DNA from: Comamonadaceae bacterium
GTDB taxonomy: Bacteria > Pseudomonadota > Gammaproteobacteria > Burkholderiales > Burkholderiaceae_C
Assembly: GCA_947476465.1 (NCBI GenBank)
Contig: CANJQN010000022.1
Location: 1-64,000 of the forward strand
Direction: 5' to 3'
Length of the DNA: 64,000 bases
Shown: positions 46,434-55,394 of the stretch, piece by piece
Layout: every line of letters starts with the position of its first letter
Position numbering within the stretch: the stretch's first letter is position 1
The notes under the pieces: generated by a model
Databases searched by the model: none
The model's input: the letters and a program-made list of their open reading frames with translations, nothing else
What the model was told of the DNA's origin: nothing
Made by a program: the position numbers and the translations under genes

Positions 46434-46454
46434 GCGGGCACGATGCCTGCTTTA
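46434..46454 (+). terminator. Weak hairpin after aspA
   Basis: GCGGGCA-CGA-TGCCTGC (one wobble pair) followed by TTTAT, four bases after the aspA stop. A short stem, so termination is probably partial. Confidence 0.4.
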
Positions 46455-46609
46455 TCCTCGCTGCGGCCGTCGGCAGAGAACGCAAGTGACCGAGTGCCAA
46501 AGACCTCACCGGAGCAGTCCATCGAACCTGGTAAGGGTAATCCCGGGAGTCTGGCTCCCTAGAATTTCATCGACAGTCAACCCTGACTTATTCACCCAAG
46601 GAGAAAAGT

Positions 46610-47509
46610 ATGAACAAGCAACTACTGGCCATCGCCATTTCGCTCGCCGCGTCCGGTGGCGCTTTCGCCCAGGCCAACGACACACTGACCAAGGTCAAGG
46701 GCTCGGGCGCCATCACCATGGGTGTGCGCGACTCCTCCGGCGCGCTGTCCTACACGCTCGGCGACGGCAAGTACGCCGGCTACCACTACGAGATCTGCCA
46801 GCGCGTCATCGCCAACGTCGAGAAAGCCGCCGGCCGCAAGCTGGAGGTCAAGTACCAGTCGGTCACCTCGCAGAACCGCATTCCGCTGGTGCAAAACGGC
46901 ACCGTTGACATCGAGTGCGGCTCCACCACCAACAACGCCACCCGTCAGCGCGACGTCTCCTTCCTGCTCACGACCTATGTCGAGGAAGTGCGCATTGCCG
47001 TCAAGGGCGCCTCGGGCATCACCGGCATTGCCCAACTCAATGCAAAGAACGTGGCCACCACCACCGGCACCACCTCGGTGCAGATCCTTCGCAAGCATGA
47101 GCGCGCCAATGGTGTCGATTTCAAGGAAGTGTTCGGCAAGGACCACGCCGACAGCTTCCTGCTGCTGGAGTCCGGCCGTGCCGACGCCTTCGTGATGGAT
47201 GGCCAGATCCTCGCGGGCAACATCGCCACCGCCAAGAACCCTGCAGACTTCAAGATCGTCGGTGAGGTGCTGAGCGTCGAGCCCATCGCCATCATGGTCC
47301 GCAAGGACGACGCGGCCTTCAAGAAGATCGGTGACGACACCATCCGCGAGTTGGCCAAATCCGGTGAGCTGGCCAAGATCTACGACAAGTGGTTTGTGCA
47401 GCCCATCCCCCCGAAAAACACCCGCGTGGGCCTGCCCCTGAGCGACGCGACCAAGGCAGCCTTCGCAGCGCCTAACGACAAGCCGTTGGAAGATTACGCA
47501 AAGAAGTAA
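46610..47509 (+). CDS. gltI: Glutamate/aspartate-binding protein (GltI-like)
   Basis: A 299-residue periplasmic solute-binding protein. The signal peptide is clear (MNKQLLAIAISLAASGGAFA, cut before QAND). YHYEICQRVIANVE and IECGSTTNNATRQRDVSF are hallmarks of the dicarboxylic amino-acid binding proteins. It has a good Shine-Dalgarno (AAGGAGAA). The permease and ATPase genes follow after a strong hairpin. Confidence 0.93.
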   Translation: MNKQLLAIAISLAASGGAFAQANDTLTKVKGSGAITMGVRDSSGALSYTLGDGKYAGYHYEICQRVIANVEKAAGRKLEVKYQSVTSQNRIPLVQNGTVDIECGSTTNNATRQRDVSFLLTTYVEEVRIAVKGASGITGIAQLNAKNVATTTGTTSVQILRKHERANGVDFKEVFGKDHADSFLLLESGRADAFVMDGQILAGNIATAKNPADFKIVGEVLSVEPIAIMVRKDDAAFKKIGDDTIRELAKSGELAKIYDKWFVQPIPPKNTRVGLPLSDATKAAFAAPNDKPLEDYAKK

Positions 47510-47536
47510 TAATCTTCGCTCCAGCCCGCAAGCCCG

Positions 47537-47572
47537 AAACCCCGCCCGGGCCTCGCCTGGGCGGGGTTTGCG
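47537..47572 (+). terminator. Strong intercistronic hairpin after gltI
   Basis: AAACCCCGCCC at 47537-47547 pairs with GGGCGGGGTTT at 47559-47569; inner bases extend the stem to 15 pairs with a three-base loop. It probably works as a partial terminator and as a 3' stabiliser, so the binding protein is made in excess over the membrane parts. Confidence 0.8.
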
Positions 47573-47653
47573 TTTGACGATGGGCGGCCCGCGCTGCGCG
47601 GACCGCCCGCATAACAAGACAAGACGAATTCGCGTGCGCAGAGGGACCACACC

Positions 47654-48373
47654 ATGACTTGGGACTGGGCAGTATTTCTCAACGACGACGGCGGGGGTCG
47701 AACCTACCTCGAATGGATGTTCCAGGCCTGGGGCTGGACGTTGGCGGTCGCCGGCTGTGCCTGGGTGGTCGCGGTGCTGGTGGGCGCGCTGATGGGGACC
47801 CTAAGGACGCTGCCCGACAGCCCGGTGCTGTCGCGCCTGGCCAATGCCTGGGTGGAGTTGTTCCGCAACATTCCCATCCTGGTCCAGCTGTTCCTCTGGT
47901 ATTTCGTCGTCCCCAAGGCTTTCCCGGCGTTTCAGCAGGTGCCGGGTTTTGTGCTGGTGGTGTTCGCCCTGGGCTTTTTCACCTCCGCGCGCATCGCCGA
48001 GCAGGTGCGCTCGGGCATCCAGGCCCTGCCGCGTGGTCAGCGCTACGCCGGCATGGCCATGGGCTTTACCACCGTTCAGACCTACCGTTACGTGCTGCTG
48101 CCGATGGCCCTGCGCATCATCTTGCCACCGCTGACCAGCGAGTCGATGAACCTGCTCAAGAACTCCTCGGTGGCCTTCGCCGTATCCATCGCCGAGCTGA
48201 CCATGTTCGCCATGCAGGCCCAGGAGGAAACCTCCCGCGGTGTCGAGATCTACCTGGCCGTCACCGGCCTGTACGCACTGTCGGCGTTCGCGGTCAATCG
48301 CGTGTTCGCCTTCATTGAGCGCCGCATGCAGATTCCGGGCTTCATCGTGGCTGGCGGAACGGGAGGGCACTGA
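47654..48373 (+). CDS. gltJ: Glutamate/aspartate ABC transporter permease (GltJ-like)
   Basis: A 239-residue inner-membrane permease of the HisM family with about five membrane segments. The coupling loop is EQVRSGIQALPRGQRYAGMA with LPRGQ as the EAA-type signature, and NIPILVQLFLWYF is typical of polar amino-acid permeases. Its stop is followed after two bases by the second 95-base repeat. Confidence 0.92.
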   Translation: MTWDWAVFLNDDGGGRTYLEWMFQAWGWTLAVAGCAWVVAVLVGALMGTLRTLPDSPVLSRLANAWVELFRNIPILVQLFLWYFVVPKAFPAFQQVPGFVLVVFALGFFTSARIAEQVRSGIQALPRGQRYAGMAMGFTTVQTYRYVLLPMALRIILPPLTSESMNLLKNSSVAFAVSIAELTMFAMQAQEETSRGVEIYLAVTGLYALSAFAVNRVFAFIERRMQIPGFIVAGGTGGH

Positions 48374-48375
48374 AG

Positions 48376-48470
48376 TGAAAGCCCACCCCCGAAGCGGCTC
48401 ACTCCGTGTAGCCGCCCCCCCCTCAAGGGGGCGCCACCAGCGGCCCGGCAAAGCCGGTTCCGGGGTGGCC
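48376..48470 (+). repeat. 95-base dispersed repeat, copy 2
   Basis: Same length and orientation as 36225-36319, with the core CCCCCTCAAGGGGGCGCCA. It separates gltJ from gltK and lies two bases behind the gltJ stop, as the first copy lies at the end of the ACAD gene. Confidence 0.88.
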
Positions 48471-48531
48471 AACGTACTCGTTCACTGCGTTCGTGCCGTG
48501 CTGAAGAGGCCCAGCCTCATGGAGAGCTGAG

Positions 48532-49197
48532 ATGGGTTTTGATCTTACGTTTGTCAACTGGGACATCATCAGCAACTTCGTTGTCAAGGGCTTTTGGTTC
48601 AGCGTGCAGCTGACCATCGTCGCGACCATCGGCGGCATCTTCTTCGGTACCGTGCTGGCTCTGATGCGGCTGTCGGGCAAGAAGGTGCTCACCGTTCCTG
48701 CCACCATCTACGTCAACGGCATGCGCTCCGTGCCCTTGGTGATGGTGATCCTGTGGTTCTTCCTGCTGGTGCCGCTGCTCATCGGCCGCCCCGTGGGCGC
48801 CGAGGCTTCGGCCGTCATCACCTTCGTTGCCTTCGAATCGGCCTATTTCAGCGAGATCATGCGCGCGGGCATCCAGTCGATCCCGCGCGGCCAGGTCCAT
48901 GCCGGGCAGGCCATGGGCATGACCTACCGCCAGAACATGCGCCTGATCGTGTTGCCTCAGGCCTTTCGCAACATGCTGCCGGTGCTGCTGACGCAGACCA
49001 TCATCCTGTTCCAGGACACCTCCCTGGTCTACGCCATCGGCGCCTACGATCTGCTCAAGGGCTTCGTCACCGCCGGCAAGATCCACGGCCGCCCCGAAGA
49101 GGCCTACATCCTGGCCGCCTTCGTGTATTTCGCGGTGTGTTTCGGCCTGTCCTATCTCGTCAAGCGCCTGCAATCGCGCATCGCCATCATCCGTTGA
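48532..49197 (+). CDS. gltK: Glutamate/aspartate ABC transporter permease (GltK-like)
   Basis: A 221-residue permease with five membrane segments. [20 protein letters not shown] and the coupling loop [19 protein letters not shown] match the family. It pairs with GltJ in the channel. A Shine-Dalgarno (GGAGAG) precedes the start. Confidence 0.92.
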   Translation: MGFDLTFVNWDIISNFVVKGFWFSVQLTIVATIGGIFFGTVLALMRLSGKKVLTVPATIYVNGMRSVPLVMVILWFFLLVPLLIGRPVGAEASAVITFVAFESAYFSEIMRAGIQSIPRGQVHAGQAMGMTYRQNMRLIVLPQAFRNMLPVLLTQTIILFQDTSLVYAIGAYDLLKGFVTAGKIHGRPEEAYILAAFVYFAVCFGLSYLVKRLQSRIAIIR

Positions 49198-49214
49198 GCT
49201 GGAGCGAATTACTC

Positions 49215-49952
49215 ATGATTGAAATCAAGAACATCTCCAAGTGGTATGGCCCGGTCCAGGTGCTGACCGACTGTTCAGTAAGTATCAACAAGGGTGACGT
49301 GGTCGTGGTGTGCGGGCCCTCCGGTTCGGGCAAGTCCACCCTGATCAAGACCGTGAACGGCCTGGAGCCGATTCAAAAGGGCACCATCAGCGTCGACGGC
49401 ACCGTGCTGAGCGATCCCGCCACCAACCTGCCCAAGCTGCGCAGCCGGGTCGGCATGGTGTTCCAGCACTTCGAGCTGTTCCCGCACCTGTCGGTCACCG
49501 AGAACCTCACCCTGGCGCAGATCAAGGTGCTGGGCCGCAGCCCCGACGAAGCCCTGACCCGCGGCCTGAAGATGCTCGACCGGGTCGGCCTGATGGTGCA
49601 CAAGGACAAATTCCCCGGGCAGCTCTCGGGCGGCCAGCAGCAGCGGGTGGCCATCGCCCGGGCCTTGTCGATGGACCCGATTGTCATGCTGTTCGACGAG
49701 CCCACCTCCGCGCTTGACCCTGAAATGGTGGGCGAGGTGCTCGACGTCATGGTGGGCCTGGCCAGGGAAGGCATGACCATGATGGTGGTCACCCACGAGA
49801 TGGGCTTTGCCCGCAAGGTCGCCAACCGCGTCATCTTCATCGACGTGGGCGGCCGCATCCTGGAAGATTGCTCCAAGGAAGACTTCTTCGGCCACCCCGA
49901 AGACCGGCAGCCGCGGACCAAGGATTTCTTGAACAAGATCTTGAGTCACTGA
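49215..49952 (+). CDS. gltL: Glutamate/aspartate ABC transporter ATP-binding protein (GltL-like)
   Basis: A 245-residue ATPase. Walker [10 protein letters not shown] (residues 36-44), Q-loop [13 protein letters not shown], signature [12 protein letters not shown] and Walker [14 protein letters not shown] are all present. It closes the aspA-gltIJKL group. Confidence 0.94.
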   Translation: MIEIKNISKWYGPVQVLTDCSVSINKGDVVVVCGPSGSGKSTLIKTVNGLEPIQKGTISVDGTVLSDPATNLPKLRSRVGMVFQHFELFPHLSVTENLTLAQIKVLGRSPDEALTRGLKMLDRVGLMVHKDKFPGQLSGGQQQRVAIARALSMDPIVMLFDEPTSALDPEMVGEVLDVMVGLAREGMTMMVVTHEMGFARKVANRVIFIDVGGRILEDCSKEDFFGHPEDRQPRTKDFLNKILSH

Positions 49953-50006
49953 GGCTGAAGCGGGCTGGCTTGGCTGAGCCGGCGCCCCCGGGCGAGTGCT
50001 CGGCGC

Positions 50007-50029
50007 TGACATCACAGACTGTGATGTCA
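50007..50029. repeat. Perfect inverted repeat (operator-like) before the BRO gene
   Basis: TGACATCACA at 50007-50016, GAC, then TGTGATGTCA at 50020-50029. It lies 81 bases before the ATG at 50111. It is not the LexA CTG-N10-CAG form. Spacing and symmetry fit a dimeric regulator, possibly the BRO protein itself. Confidence 0.6.
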
Positions 50030-50110
50030 AACAACGTATGTGATCACCGGGCAGGGCGGAACCGTCGAGCCGAGAGGCTCGGATGGCCGACCACCTAAAG
50101 GGACTGGGCT

Positions 50111-51091
50111 ATGAGTCAAGCGCACATCGCAGTATTTCAAGAGAGTGCCATACGCCGCAAGTGGCACCAGTCCGCGTGGTGGTTCTCAGTGATCGATGTG
50201 GTGGGTGTGCTGTCGGCCAGCACTTACCCGAACCGGTACTGGTCCGACCTGAAGCGAAAGCTGACCCAGGAAGCTGGATCAATCCAAGCTTACGAAAAAA
50301 TCGTAAGGTTGAAGCTCAGAGCGCCCGATGGGAAAGAGCGCGAAACCGACTGCGCCGACACCGAGACACTGTTGCGGGTAATCCAGTCCATCCCTTCACC
50401 CAAGGCCGAGCCCTTCAAGCGCTGGCTGGCCCAGGTCGGCTATGAGCGGATCCAGGAGATTGAAGATCCCGAACGGGCCAGCACCCGTGCCCGCGTGCTG
50501 TATGAAGCCAAGGGCTACCCCAAAGCGTGGATCGAAAAGCGCCTGCGCTCCGTTGCTATCCGGGGCGAGCTGACCGACGAATGGCGGCAGCGCGGCGTGC
50601 AGGAGGGCCGGGAATACGCCATCCTCACCGCCGAAATCGCCCGTGCCACCTTTGGGGTCACACCGGGCGAGCACAGCGCCTTCAAAGGGCTGGGCGCGGT
50701 CAAGACAGGCAACAACCTGCGCGACCACATGACCGACCTGGAACTGATTTTCACCATGCTGGGAGAAGCCAGCACCACCGAAATTGCCCGCCGCAAGAAC
50801 GCCCAGGGATTTCCCGCCAACCGCACCAGCGCCAATGAAGGCGGCACCATTGCCGGTGATGCCCGGAAGGCACTGGAAGCGCAAACGGGACAGCCAGTGG
50901 TGAGCGCGAGCAACCACTTCGCCCTTGAAGCGACGGGTGCGGGCGCTAACGCAGCCACGGCGTTCATTGAAATACAGGCTGAGGCTGCGGTGGCAAAAGG
51001 CCGGCGCCAGCAGACCATAAGAAAAAGGGCGGCTGGCAAGGCCGGCCAAAAAGTGGCCGCCCCGAAGGGCACTGGCAGGAAGAAAAAGTGA
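50111..51091 (+). CDS. BRO-family, N-terminal domain protein with DinD-like C-terminal part
   Basis: A 326-residue protein. The first 120 residues (WWFSVIDVVGVLS, ASTYPNRYWSDLKRKL) form the Bro-N DNA-binding domain of phage antirepressors; the part around residues 180-270 (GREYAILTAEIARATFGVT, FKGLKTGNNLRDHMTDLEL) resembles DinD. The C-terminal 35 residues are very Lys/Gly-rich. Lower GC and no conserved neighbours suggest horizontal arrival, maybe from a phage. Target not known. Confidence 0.8.
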   Translation: MSQAHIAVFQESAIRRKWHQSAWWFSVIDVVGVLSASTYPNRYWSDLKRKLTQEAGSIQAYEKIVRLKLRAPDGKERETDCADTETLLRVIQSIPSPKAEPFKRWLAQVGYERIQEIEDPERASTRARVLYEAKGYPKAWIEKRLRSVAIRGELTDEWRQRGVQEGREYAILTAEIARATFGVTPGEHSAFKGLGAVKTGNNLRDHMTDLELIFTMLGEASTTEIARRKNAQGFPANRTSANEGGTIAGDARKALEAQTGQPVVSASNHFALEATGAGANAATAFIEIQAEAAVAKGRRQQTIRKRAAGKAGQKVAAPKGTGRKKK

Positions 51092-51237
51092 TGGGTTCGA
51101 CGAGGGCGGTCACGCATAGATTCTATTCAGCCTTGGACGCCAAGATTGCGACTAAGTATCAAGTCGCGACCTGAACATTTCGGCGTCCTCGATTCAGGTG
51201 AGCAGGCGGGCCGTGGGCGACGCTCAGGCCCTAGCGG

Positions 51238-51342
51238 GTTTCCCAAGTTCAATAGACGACGGGCGAGCCGAAACCGGCGCGGTGTACTCGTTCGATCTGG
51301 ACACGTTTCAATCCGCGCCCGTCATCGCTGACGGGCGAGCCG
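51238..51342 (+). CRISPR. Possible CRISPR remnant: one full and one degraded repeat
   Basis: Bases 51305-51342 look like a type I-C style repeat: it begins GTTTCAATCCGCG and holds a perfect eight-base stem CGCCCGTC/GACGGGCG. A degraded repeat at 51238-51270 shares its last 13 bases (GACGGGCGAGCCG) and starts GTTTC. The two 3' ends are 72 bases apart and leave a 34-base spacer (51271-51304). No cas gene is in the window and no third repeat was found, so this is at most a leftover. Confidence 0.4.
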
Positions 51343-51344
51343 CG

Positions 51345-51505
51345 GCTAGGCGGCGAGCCTGGCTGCCTTGGCGCACTCGGCTGAAGCGACTGATATCCAC
51401 TAGGCGGGGCATGTCGCCTGAACGAGGCCATTGCTGCGGTGCGCCATGCGGGGCAAACGAAGCCTTCTGGCCAGCGCGCGGAAACTGCACTCGGTTCATC
51501 GGCAT
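51345..51505 (-). pseudogene. IS1595-family transposase N-terminal remnant
   Basis: On the minus strand the ATG at 51505 opens MPMNRVQF, then, after a shift of frame and a missing stretch of about 25 residues, ARWPEGFVCPAW, FRRHAP and SGYQ. These match the start of IS1595-type transposases (MNRVQF..., ARWP.GFVCP.C, FQC.C). The remaining part, including the catalytic domain, is absent. It ends near the CRISPR-like repeat. Confidence 0.55.
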
Positions 51506-51638
51506 GGGTCTCTTCCATCTGTGGTGCGCCGATCATCCATCTTGGCAGGCTCACAGCGTGAGCCTGCTGAACTTGGTTGCTAACCAGGTCGCAGCAAGCC
51601 GTCCCGCATTTTTTCCAACACCCGCTGCCGTACTTGCG

Positions 51639-52016
51639 CTACCGAGTAGGCGATCCAGGGGCCGGTCGTGTCGGCATTGTCGGCGTCTCTTCGCGTGCCC
51701 GGCGCTTTCGAGGCGCACGTTGTACTTGCCTGGATGCTGCTTCCATCTGGGCGATCGACACGGGCTTTGCCGAAAACAAGGACTCCAGTTCTTCGGAAAG
51801 GCCCAGTGAGTAGGTCACACGCAGAAAGGTCCCCAAGGTGGATGTTCCCCGGTTCTCAAGAGAACTGATCGCGGCACGGCTGACCCCGGCCATGCGGGCT
51901 AAGTCTGCCTGTTGGAGTGCCTGCCGAAGACGCACGACCTGAAGCCGTCGACCCAGCTCTCCGGCGATTTCCCTGGGGGTCGCCAGCAGAAAGTTAGTGA
52001 CTGAAATTCGCGGCAT
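51639..52016 (-). CDS. HipB-like XRE-family regulator, probably 3'-frameshifted
   Basis: A 125-residue protein. Helix-turn-helix: QADLARMAGVSRAAISSLEN, with TSTLGTFLRVTYSLGL, which is typical of HipB-like antitoxins paired with HipA kinases. After residue about 108 the frame turns into a low-complexity Thr/Pro tail; another frame reads TTGPWIAYSVAQVRQRVLEK to a stop at 51580, so a frameshift near 51680 is likely. The expected hipA gene is missing. Confidence 0.65.
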   Translation of the reverse strand: MPRISVTNFLLATPREIAGELGRRLQVVRLRQALQQADLARMAGVSRAAISSLENRGTSTLGTFLRVTYSLGLSEELESLFSAKPVSIAQMEAASRQVQRAPRKRRAREETPTMPTRPAPGSPTR

Positions 52017-52061
52017 TCGTGGCGATTTTTGGCATTAATGAGTTGAATTTTAGTCACTAAC
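51993..52061. promoter_or_regulatory. Two mirrored half-sites around the HipB-like gene start
   Basis: GTTAGTGACT at 51993-52002 and AGTCACTAAC at 52052-52061 are perfect mirror copies 49 bases apart, in AT-rich DNA that spans the regulator start and the upstream region of pyrC. Such spaced half-sites fit autoregulation by a looping XRE dimer. The inner half-site lies within codons 5-8 of the regulator. Confidence 0.5.
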
Positions 52062-52159
52062 GATAGGGGTTGAGCCTCCTCTGGACTCGTGATGCAGCCG
52101 CTCCACGGCCAAGTATCTCGAACCCGAGCACCGCGCCAGCAATGGGACAATCCCTCCCC

Positions 52160-53191
52160 ATGACTTCCTCGATCACCCTCACCCGCCCCGACGACTGGCA
52201 CCTGCATGTGCGTGACGGCGCGGCCATGGCGGCTGTGGTGCCGCATACCGCGGCGCAGTTCGCGCGGGCGATCATCATGCCCAACCTCAAGCCGCCGGTG
52301 ACCACCGCGGCCCAGGCGATCGCCTACCGCGACCGGATCCGCGCCTGTGTGCCGGCCGGCCTGGCCTTTGAGCCGCTGATGACGCTGTACCTCACCGACA
52401 AGCTGCCGCCTGAGGAGATCCGGCGGGCCAAGGCGGCCGGGGTGGTGGCGCTCAAGTTCTACCCGGCCGGGGCCACCACCAACAGCGACGCCGGCGTCAC
52501 CGACATCCGCAAGACCTACGCCACGCTCGAAGCCATGCAGCGCGAAGGCCTGCTGCTGCTGGTGCACGGCGAGGTGACCTCGCCCGAGGTCGACCTGTTC
52601 GACCGCGAGGCGGCGTTCATCGACGAGCAGCTGATTCCCCTGCGCCGCGATTTCCCGGGCCTGAAGATCGTGATGGAGCACATCACCACCCGCGAGGCAG
52701 CGCACTATGTGCGTGACGCGGGGCCACTGACCGCCGCCACCTTGACGGCGCATCACCTGCTGTACAACCGCAACGCCATCTTCACCGGCGGTATCCGCCC
52801 CCACTACTACTGCCTGCCGGTCCTCAAGCGCGAGACGCACCGGCTGGCCCTGGTCGCGGCGGCCACCAGCGGCCACCCCAATTTTTTCCTGGGCACCGAC
52901 AGCGCGCCGCATGCGGCCCACCTGAAAGAGCATGCCGTGGGCTGCGCCGGCTGCTACACCGGCTTCAACGCGATGGAGCTGTATGCCCAGGCCTTCGACG
53001 CCGCCGGCGCGCTGGACAAGCTCGAAGCCTTCGCCAGCTTCTTCGGCGCCGATTTCTACGGCTTGCCGCGCAATACCGGCACGCTCACGCTGCGCCGTGA
53101 GCCGCTGCTTGTGCCCGAAGCCTTCGCCTATGGCGAGGCGCAACTCAAACCGCTGTGCGCGGGTGAGACGCTGGCATGGAAGGCGGCCTGA
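52160..53191 (+). CDS. pyrC: Dihydroorotase
   Basis: A 343-residue zinc amidohydrolase of pyrimidine synthesis. [13 protein letters not shown] carries the first two metal His, [13 protein letters not shown] the Lys that is carbamylated, and FLGTDSAPH the late catalytic Asp. Two further in-frame ATGs lie upstream (52070, 52142); 52160 gives the normal family length of about 345 residues. Confidence 0.94.
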   Translation: MTSSITLTRPDDWHLHVRDGAAMAAVVPHTAAQFARAIIMPNLKPPVTTAAQAIAYRDRIRACVPAGLAFEPLMTLYLTDKLPPEEIRRAKAAGVVALKFYPAGATTNSDAGVTDIRKTYATLEAMQREGLLLLVHGEVTSPEVDLFDREAAFIDEQLIPLRRDFPGLKIVMEHITTREAAHYVRDAGPLTAATLTAHHLLYNRNAIFTGGIRPHYYCLPVLKRETHRLALVAAATSGHPNFFLGTDSAPHAAHLKEHAVGCAGCYTGFNAMELYAQAFDAAGALDKLEAFASFFGADFYGLPRNTGTLTLRREPLLVPEAFAYGEAQLKPLCAGETLAWKAA

Positions 53192-54033
53192 GCCGCATCG
53201 ACTGGTCGGCGCCCTGGTTCGCGCCCTGGCGCGAGCCCGGGGAGGCGGCGGCGCGGCTGGCGCTGGGCGGCATGCCGGTGCATGCGGCGCTCAACCAGGC
53301 CGCGCTCGGTCAGACGGCGCCACGCCAGCAGCAGCCCCCGGTGCGCTTCGTGCCGCCGCAGGCGCTGGCCCCCGGAGAGCCCTACGAAGGCCATGTCTTT
53401 CGCACCGGCGACTGCCCCACGCGCGATAACCTGCACGATTTCTTCAACGGCCTGGTGTGGCTGCGCCTGCCGCGCGCCAAGCAGCGCCTCAATGACTTGC
53501 ACCAGGCCCAGATCGAGCTTGCGGCCCGTGAGGTGGCCCTCAACCCGCAGGCAAGCGCTGTGCGCGGCCCGGTGCGCGATGCCATCACCCTGTTCGACGA
53601 GAACGGCGCCCTGCTGGACGCGCCCGCGCCATTGTGGGAGGCACTGCTGGCGCGGCGCTGGGTGCAACTGTTCGTGGAGTTGCGCCCGCTGTGGGCCCAA
53701 GCGCGGCTGCTGGTCTTCGGCCATGCCCTGCTTGAGAAACTGGTGACACCGCGCAAGGACCTCACCGCCCATGTCTGGCGGGCGCCGGTGCCGCCGGAGC
53801 ATGCGCAGGGGTGGGGGCAGGGCGCCGACACCTGGCTGGCGGGGCGGCTCGACGCCCAGGGGCTGGCGTCCAAGCCCTTCACCCCCTTGCCGGTGATGGG
53901 TGTGCCCGGCTGGTGCCGCGCCAGTGATGAGCCCGCTTACTATGACGATATGACGGTGTTTCGGCCGCCGCGGCCGCCGGCGCCCAGGCCGGAGCGGGCC
54001 GTAAATCCCCTGGCCCGGTCGGACATTGCTTGA
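53176..54033 (+). CDS. DUF3025 domain protein
   Basis: A 285-residue cytoplasmic protein. The recognisable core is [18 protein letters not shown] and QIELAAREV, followed by [12 protein letters not shown], which define DUF3025. Function unknown. Its start overlaps the last 16 bases of pyrC, so it is coupled to it. No signal peptide or membrane segment. Confidence 0.85.
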   Translation: MEGGLSRIDWSAPWFAPWREPGEAAARLALGGMPVHAALNQAALGQTAPRQQQPPVRFVPPQALAPGEPYEGHVFRTGDCPTRDNLHDFFNGLVWLRLPRAKQRLNDLHQAQIELAAREVALNPQASAVRGPVRDAITLFDENGALLDAPAPLWEALLARRWVQLFVELRPLWAQARLLVFGHALLEKLVTPRKDLTAHVWRAPVPPEHAQGWGQGADTWLAGRLDAQGLASKPFTPLPVMGVPGWCRASDEPAYYDDMTVFRPPRPPAPRPERAVNPLARSDIA

Positions 54034-54103
54034 AATCGGTCCGCACAGCCTTATCTTTGCGCGGGGTGACTGTTATCCCCACCCCAGGAAACTTCCAAAC
54101 ACT

Positions 54104-54976
54104 ATGAAACGCATTCTTCTGTTCGTGCTCACCAACCTCGCCGTTGTGGTGGTGCTGGGCATCGTCGCGAACCTGCTGGGTGTCAACCGCTATCTCACGG
54201 CCAACGGCCTGAACCTCGGGGCGCTGCTCGGTTTTGCGCTGATCATGGGCTTTGGCGGCGCGTTCATCTCGCTGCTGATCTCCAAGCCGGTCGCCAAGTG
54301 GAGCGCCGGGGTCCACATCATCACCGGCCAGGAAGGCGCCGATGAGCGCTGGATCGTCGACACCGTGCGCGGCTTCGCCGACAAGGCCGGTATCGGCATG
54401 CCCGAGGTCGGCATCTTCGAGGGGGAGCCCAACGCTTTTGCCACCGGCGCCTTCAAGAACAATGCGCTGGTGGCCGTTTCCACCGGCCTGCTGCAAGGCA
54501 TGACCCGCGAGGAGGTTGAGGCCGTCATCGGCCACGAGGTGGCGCACGTGGCCAATGGCGACATGGTCACGATGGCGCTGATCCAGGGCGTGATGAACAC
54601 CTTCGTCGTGTTCCTGTCGCGCGTCATCGGTTATGCGGTCGACAGCTTTCTGCGTCGCGGCGACGACCGCTCCAGCGGCCCCGGCATCGGCTACTGGATT
54701 AGCACCATCGTGCTGGACATTGTGCTGGGCTTCGCGGCCGCCATCATCGTGGCCTGGTTCTCTCGTCAGCGTGAGTTCCGCGCCGACAGTGGCGCCGCGC
54801 GGCTGCTGGGCCGCAAGCAGCCCATGATCAACGCCCTGGCGCGCCTGGGTGGCATGGTGCCTGGCCAACTGCCGCAGGGCCTCAAGGCCATGGGCATCAC
54901 CTCGGGTGTGGGCAAGCTGTTCTCGACCCACCCGCCGATCGAAGAGCGCATTGCTGCGCTGCAGAACGCGGCGTGA
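54104..54976 (+). CDS. htpX: Membrane protease HtpX
   Basis: A 290-residue zinc metalloprotease of the inner membrane that removes misfolded membrane proteins. Two hydrophobic segments open the protein ([40 protein letters not shown]), the active site is [11 protein letters not shown] with H144-E145-H148, and the third ligand is in [15 protein letters not shown]-loop terminator follows. Confidence 0.94.
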   Translation: MKRILLFVLTNLAVVVVLGIVANLLGVNRYLTANGLNLGALLGFALIMGFGGAFISLLISKPVAKWSAGVHIITGQEGADERWIVDTVRGFADKAGIGMPEVGIFEGEPNAFATGAFKNNALVAVSTGLLQGMTREEVEAVIGHEVAHVANGDMVTMALIQGVMNTFVVFLSRVIGYAVDSFLRRGDDRSSGPGIGYWISTIVLDIVLGFAAAIIVAWFSRQREFRADSGAARLLGRKQPMINALARLGGMVPGQLPQGLKAMGITSGVGKLFSTHPPIEERIAALQNAA

Positions 54977-54981
54977 CACTC

Positions 54982-55003
54982 GCCGCCTTCGGGCGGCTTG
55001 TTT
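54982..55003 (+). terminator. Intrinsic terminator after htpX
   Basis: GCCGCC-TTCG-GGCGGC followed by TTGTTT, starting six bases after the stop. A stable UUCG tetraloop. Confidence 0.8.
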
Positions 55004-55016
55004 GCGCGCCAGTGCG

Positions 55017-55250
55017 TCAGCGGGTTGAGTCCCGATCCAGCACAAGCTTTGTGCGCTCGTACTCCTCGGGCGTGATCTCCCCGCGGGCCAGGCGGTGGCG
55101 CAGGGTTTCGTGGGGCGATTCGCGGTCGGGGCCGCGCTCGGGCCGGGCGGCGCGCAGCACCCACACCAGCACCACCACGACGACGATCCACAGCAACCAT
55201 CCGAAGAGGTGCATGCCGCCCATGTGATAGCCGTCGACAAAGTCGTACAT
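55017..55250 (-). CDS. Small SHOCT-domain membrane protein
   Basis: A 77-residue protein with one membrane segment (LFGWLLWIVVVVVLVWVL) and a C-terminal SHOCT motif (LRHRLARGEITPEEYERTK), a short oligomerisation domain. Convergent with htpX. No specific function can be assigned. Confidence 0.8.
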   Translation of the reverse strand: MYDFVDGYHMGGMHLFGWLLWIVVVVVLVWVLRAARPERGPDRESPHETLRHRLARGEITPEEYERTKLVLDRDSTR

Positions 55251-55394
55251 ATGAAAACCTCCCGGGGCTCGACCTAGGTTGCCCAGTTTGCCAGCGCGGC
55301 GCTGCGCGCGCGTAACCGGGACTCACCTGCGGCCATGGCCGGTTATCCTTCGGTTTGATTTTCCTGCCCAGGGCCCGCCCGCCACACCCACCCG

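Larger units (their letters stand above)
51092..51638. other. Degraded accessory interval
   Basis: No intact gene. It contains a CRISPR-like repeat pair (51238-51342), then a minus-strand IS1595-type transposase remnant (about 51345-51505), then the likely original end of the HipB-like gene (51580). The rest is not recognisable. Confidence 0.55.

Noticed and set aside
50007..50029. LexA box upstream of the BRO/DinD-like gene
   Set aside because: The palindrome does not have the CTG-N10-CAG or GAAC-N4-GTTC form of known LexA sites.
51198..51809. A 203-codon plus-strand frame in the accessory patch
   Set aside because: It runs across the CRISPR-like repeat, the transposase remnant and the end of the regulator gene, and it resembles no protein family.
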